Assembly (NCBI GenBank): GCA_017447445.1
Contig: JAFSNK010000008.1
Location: forward strand, 1 to 64,000
DNA: 64,000 nt
Direction of reading: 5' to 3'
Origin: Clostridia bacterium
Lineage (GTDB): Bacteria > Bacillota > Clostridia > Oscillospirales > CAG-382
Shown: piece after piece, positions 63,983-64,000 of the stretch
Position numbering within the stretch: position 1 is the first letter of the stretch
How the letters are laid out: each line of letters opens with the position of its first letter
Notes under the pieces: model-generated
The model's database searches: none
What the model was told of the DNA's origin: nothing
The model's input: only the letters and a program-made list of their open reading frames with translations
Translations under genes and position numbers: made by a program

Positions 63983-64000
63983 TGGAGCGGATTACGGGGT
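63983..64000 (-). tRNA. tRNA-Gly (GCC), 3' end only, cut by window edge
   Basis: The last 18 bases equal, on the minus strand, the 3' end of the tRNA-Gly at 46873-46948 (acceptor strand, discriminator T, CCA). The rest lies outside the window. Confidence 0.7.

Overview
The window looks like a chromosome segment of an uncultured, probably gut-dwelling member of the Clostridia (Bacillota). Reasons: moderately high GC with AT-rich sigma-A promoters, strong Shine-Dalgarno sites, many lipobox lipoproteins, XRE, OmpR and c-di-GMP signalling, a clostripain-family protease, and the Firmicutes cluster phoH-ybeY-era-recO. No rRNA operon and no CRISPR array is present. Taxonomy is inferred from gene content only.

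Left end (1-1280): the 3' part of a tyrosine recombinase, then direct repeats, an intact tRNA-Leu(CAG) and a second tRNA-Leu that stops just after its anticodon arm. This looks like the end of an element integrated in a tRNA gene. 1365-7960: a phosphotransferase-family protein, a metallo-beta-lactamase-fold lipoprotein, a membrane diguanylate cyclase, a large EAL phosphodiesterase and a broken diguanylate cyclase.

8038-16053 (minus): a five-gene operon from one clear promoter: GAF-ABC ATPase, FtsX-type permease, free STAS protein, STAS-kinase-HATPase triple fusion, and MATE exporter-HATPase fusion. These are the parts of an anti-sigma partner switch (STAS antagonist plus RsbW/SpoIIAB-type kinase) wired into two membrane transport systems, with no sigma factor and no PP2C phosphatase in the locus. 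I regard this as the best candidate for an undescribed system.

17199-28303 (plus): a nucleoside salvage and uptake region: unknown protein, thymidine kinase, deoxyribose-phosphate aldolase, purine nucleoside phosphorylase, a phosphopentomutase-cytidine deaminase fusion, a BMP-family binding lipoprotein with its ATPase and two permeases, and pyrimidine-nucleoside phosphorylase. Together they import nucleosides, remove the bases and feed deoxyribose phosphate to glycolysis. 28376-39588: a membrane-anchored endo/exonuclease/phosphatase-family protein, a glycine-rich clostripain-like protease, an XRE regulator, a two-component system with likely operator repeats and a downstream lipoprotein, and a discoidin-like lipoprotein.

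39635-46401 (minus): a compact shikimate operon encoding all seven steps to chorismate plus chorismate mutase in six genes, two of them fusions. 46607-46948: tRNA-Thr, Asp, Phe and Gly. 47036-52501 (minus): mutS2, recO, era, ybeY and phoH, overlapping or abutting. 52728-60889: an orphan solute-binding lipoprotein, a CMP kinase-like protein overlapping a large DUF4855/discoidin-like lipoprotein, two membrane proteins and a glycosyltransferase.

Right end (60950-64000): an AT-richer stretch with a membrane protein and a repeat-bearing lipoprotein, flanked by two symmetrical arrays of tiny hairpins. One array sits beside a decayed four-helix-bundle gene. The window closes with tRNA-Cys and the 3' end of a second tRNA-Gly.
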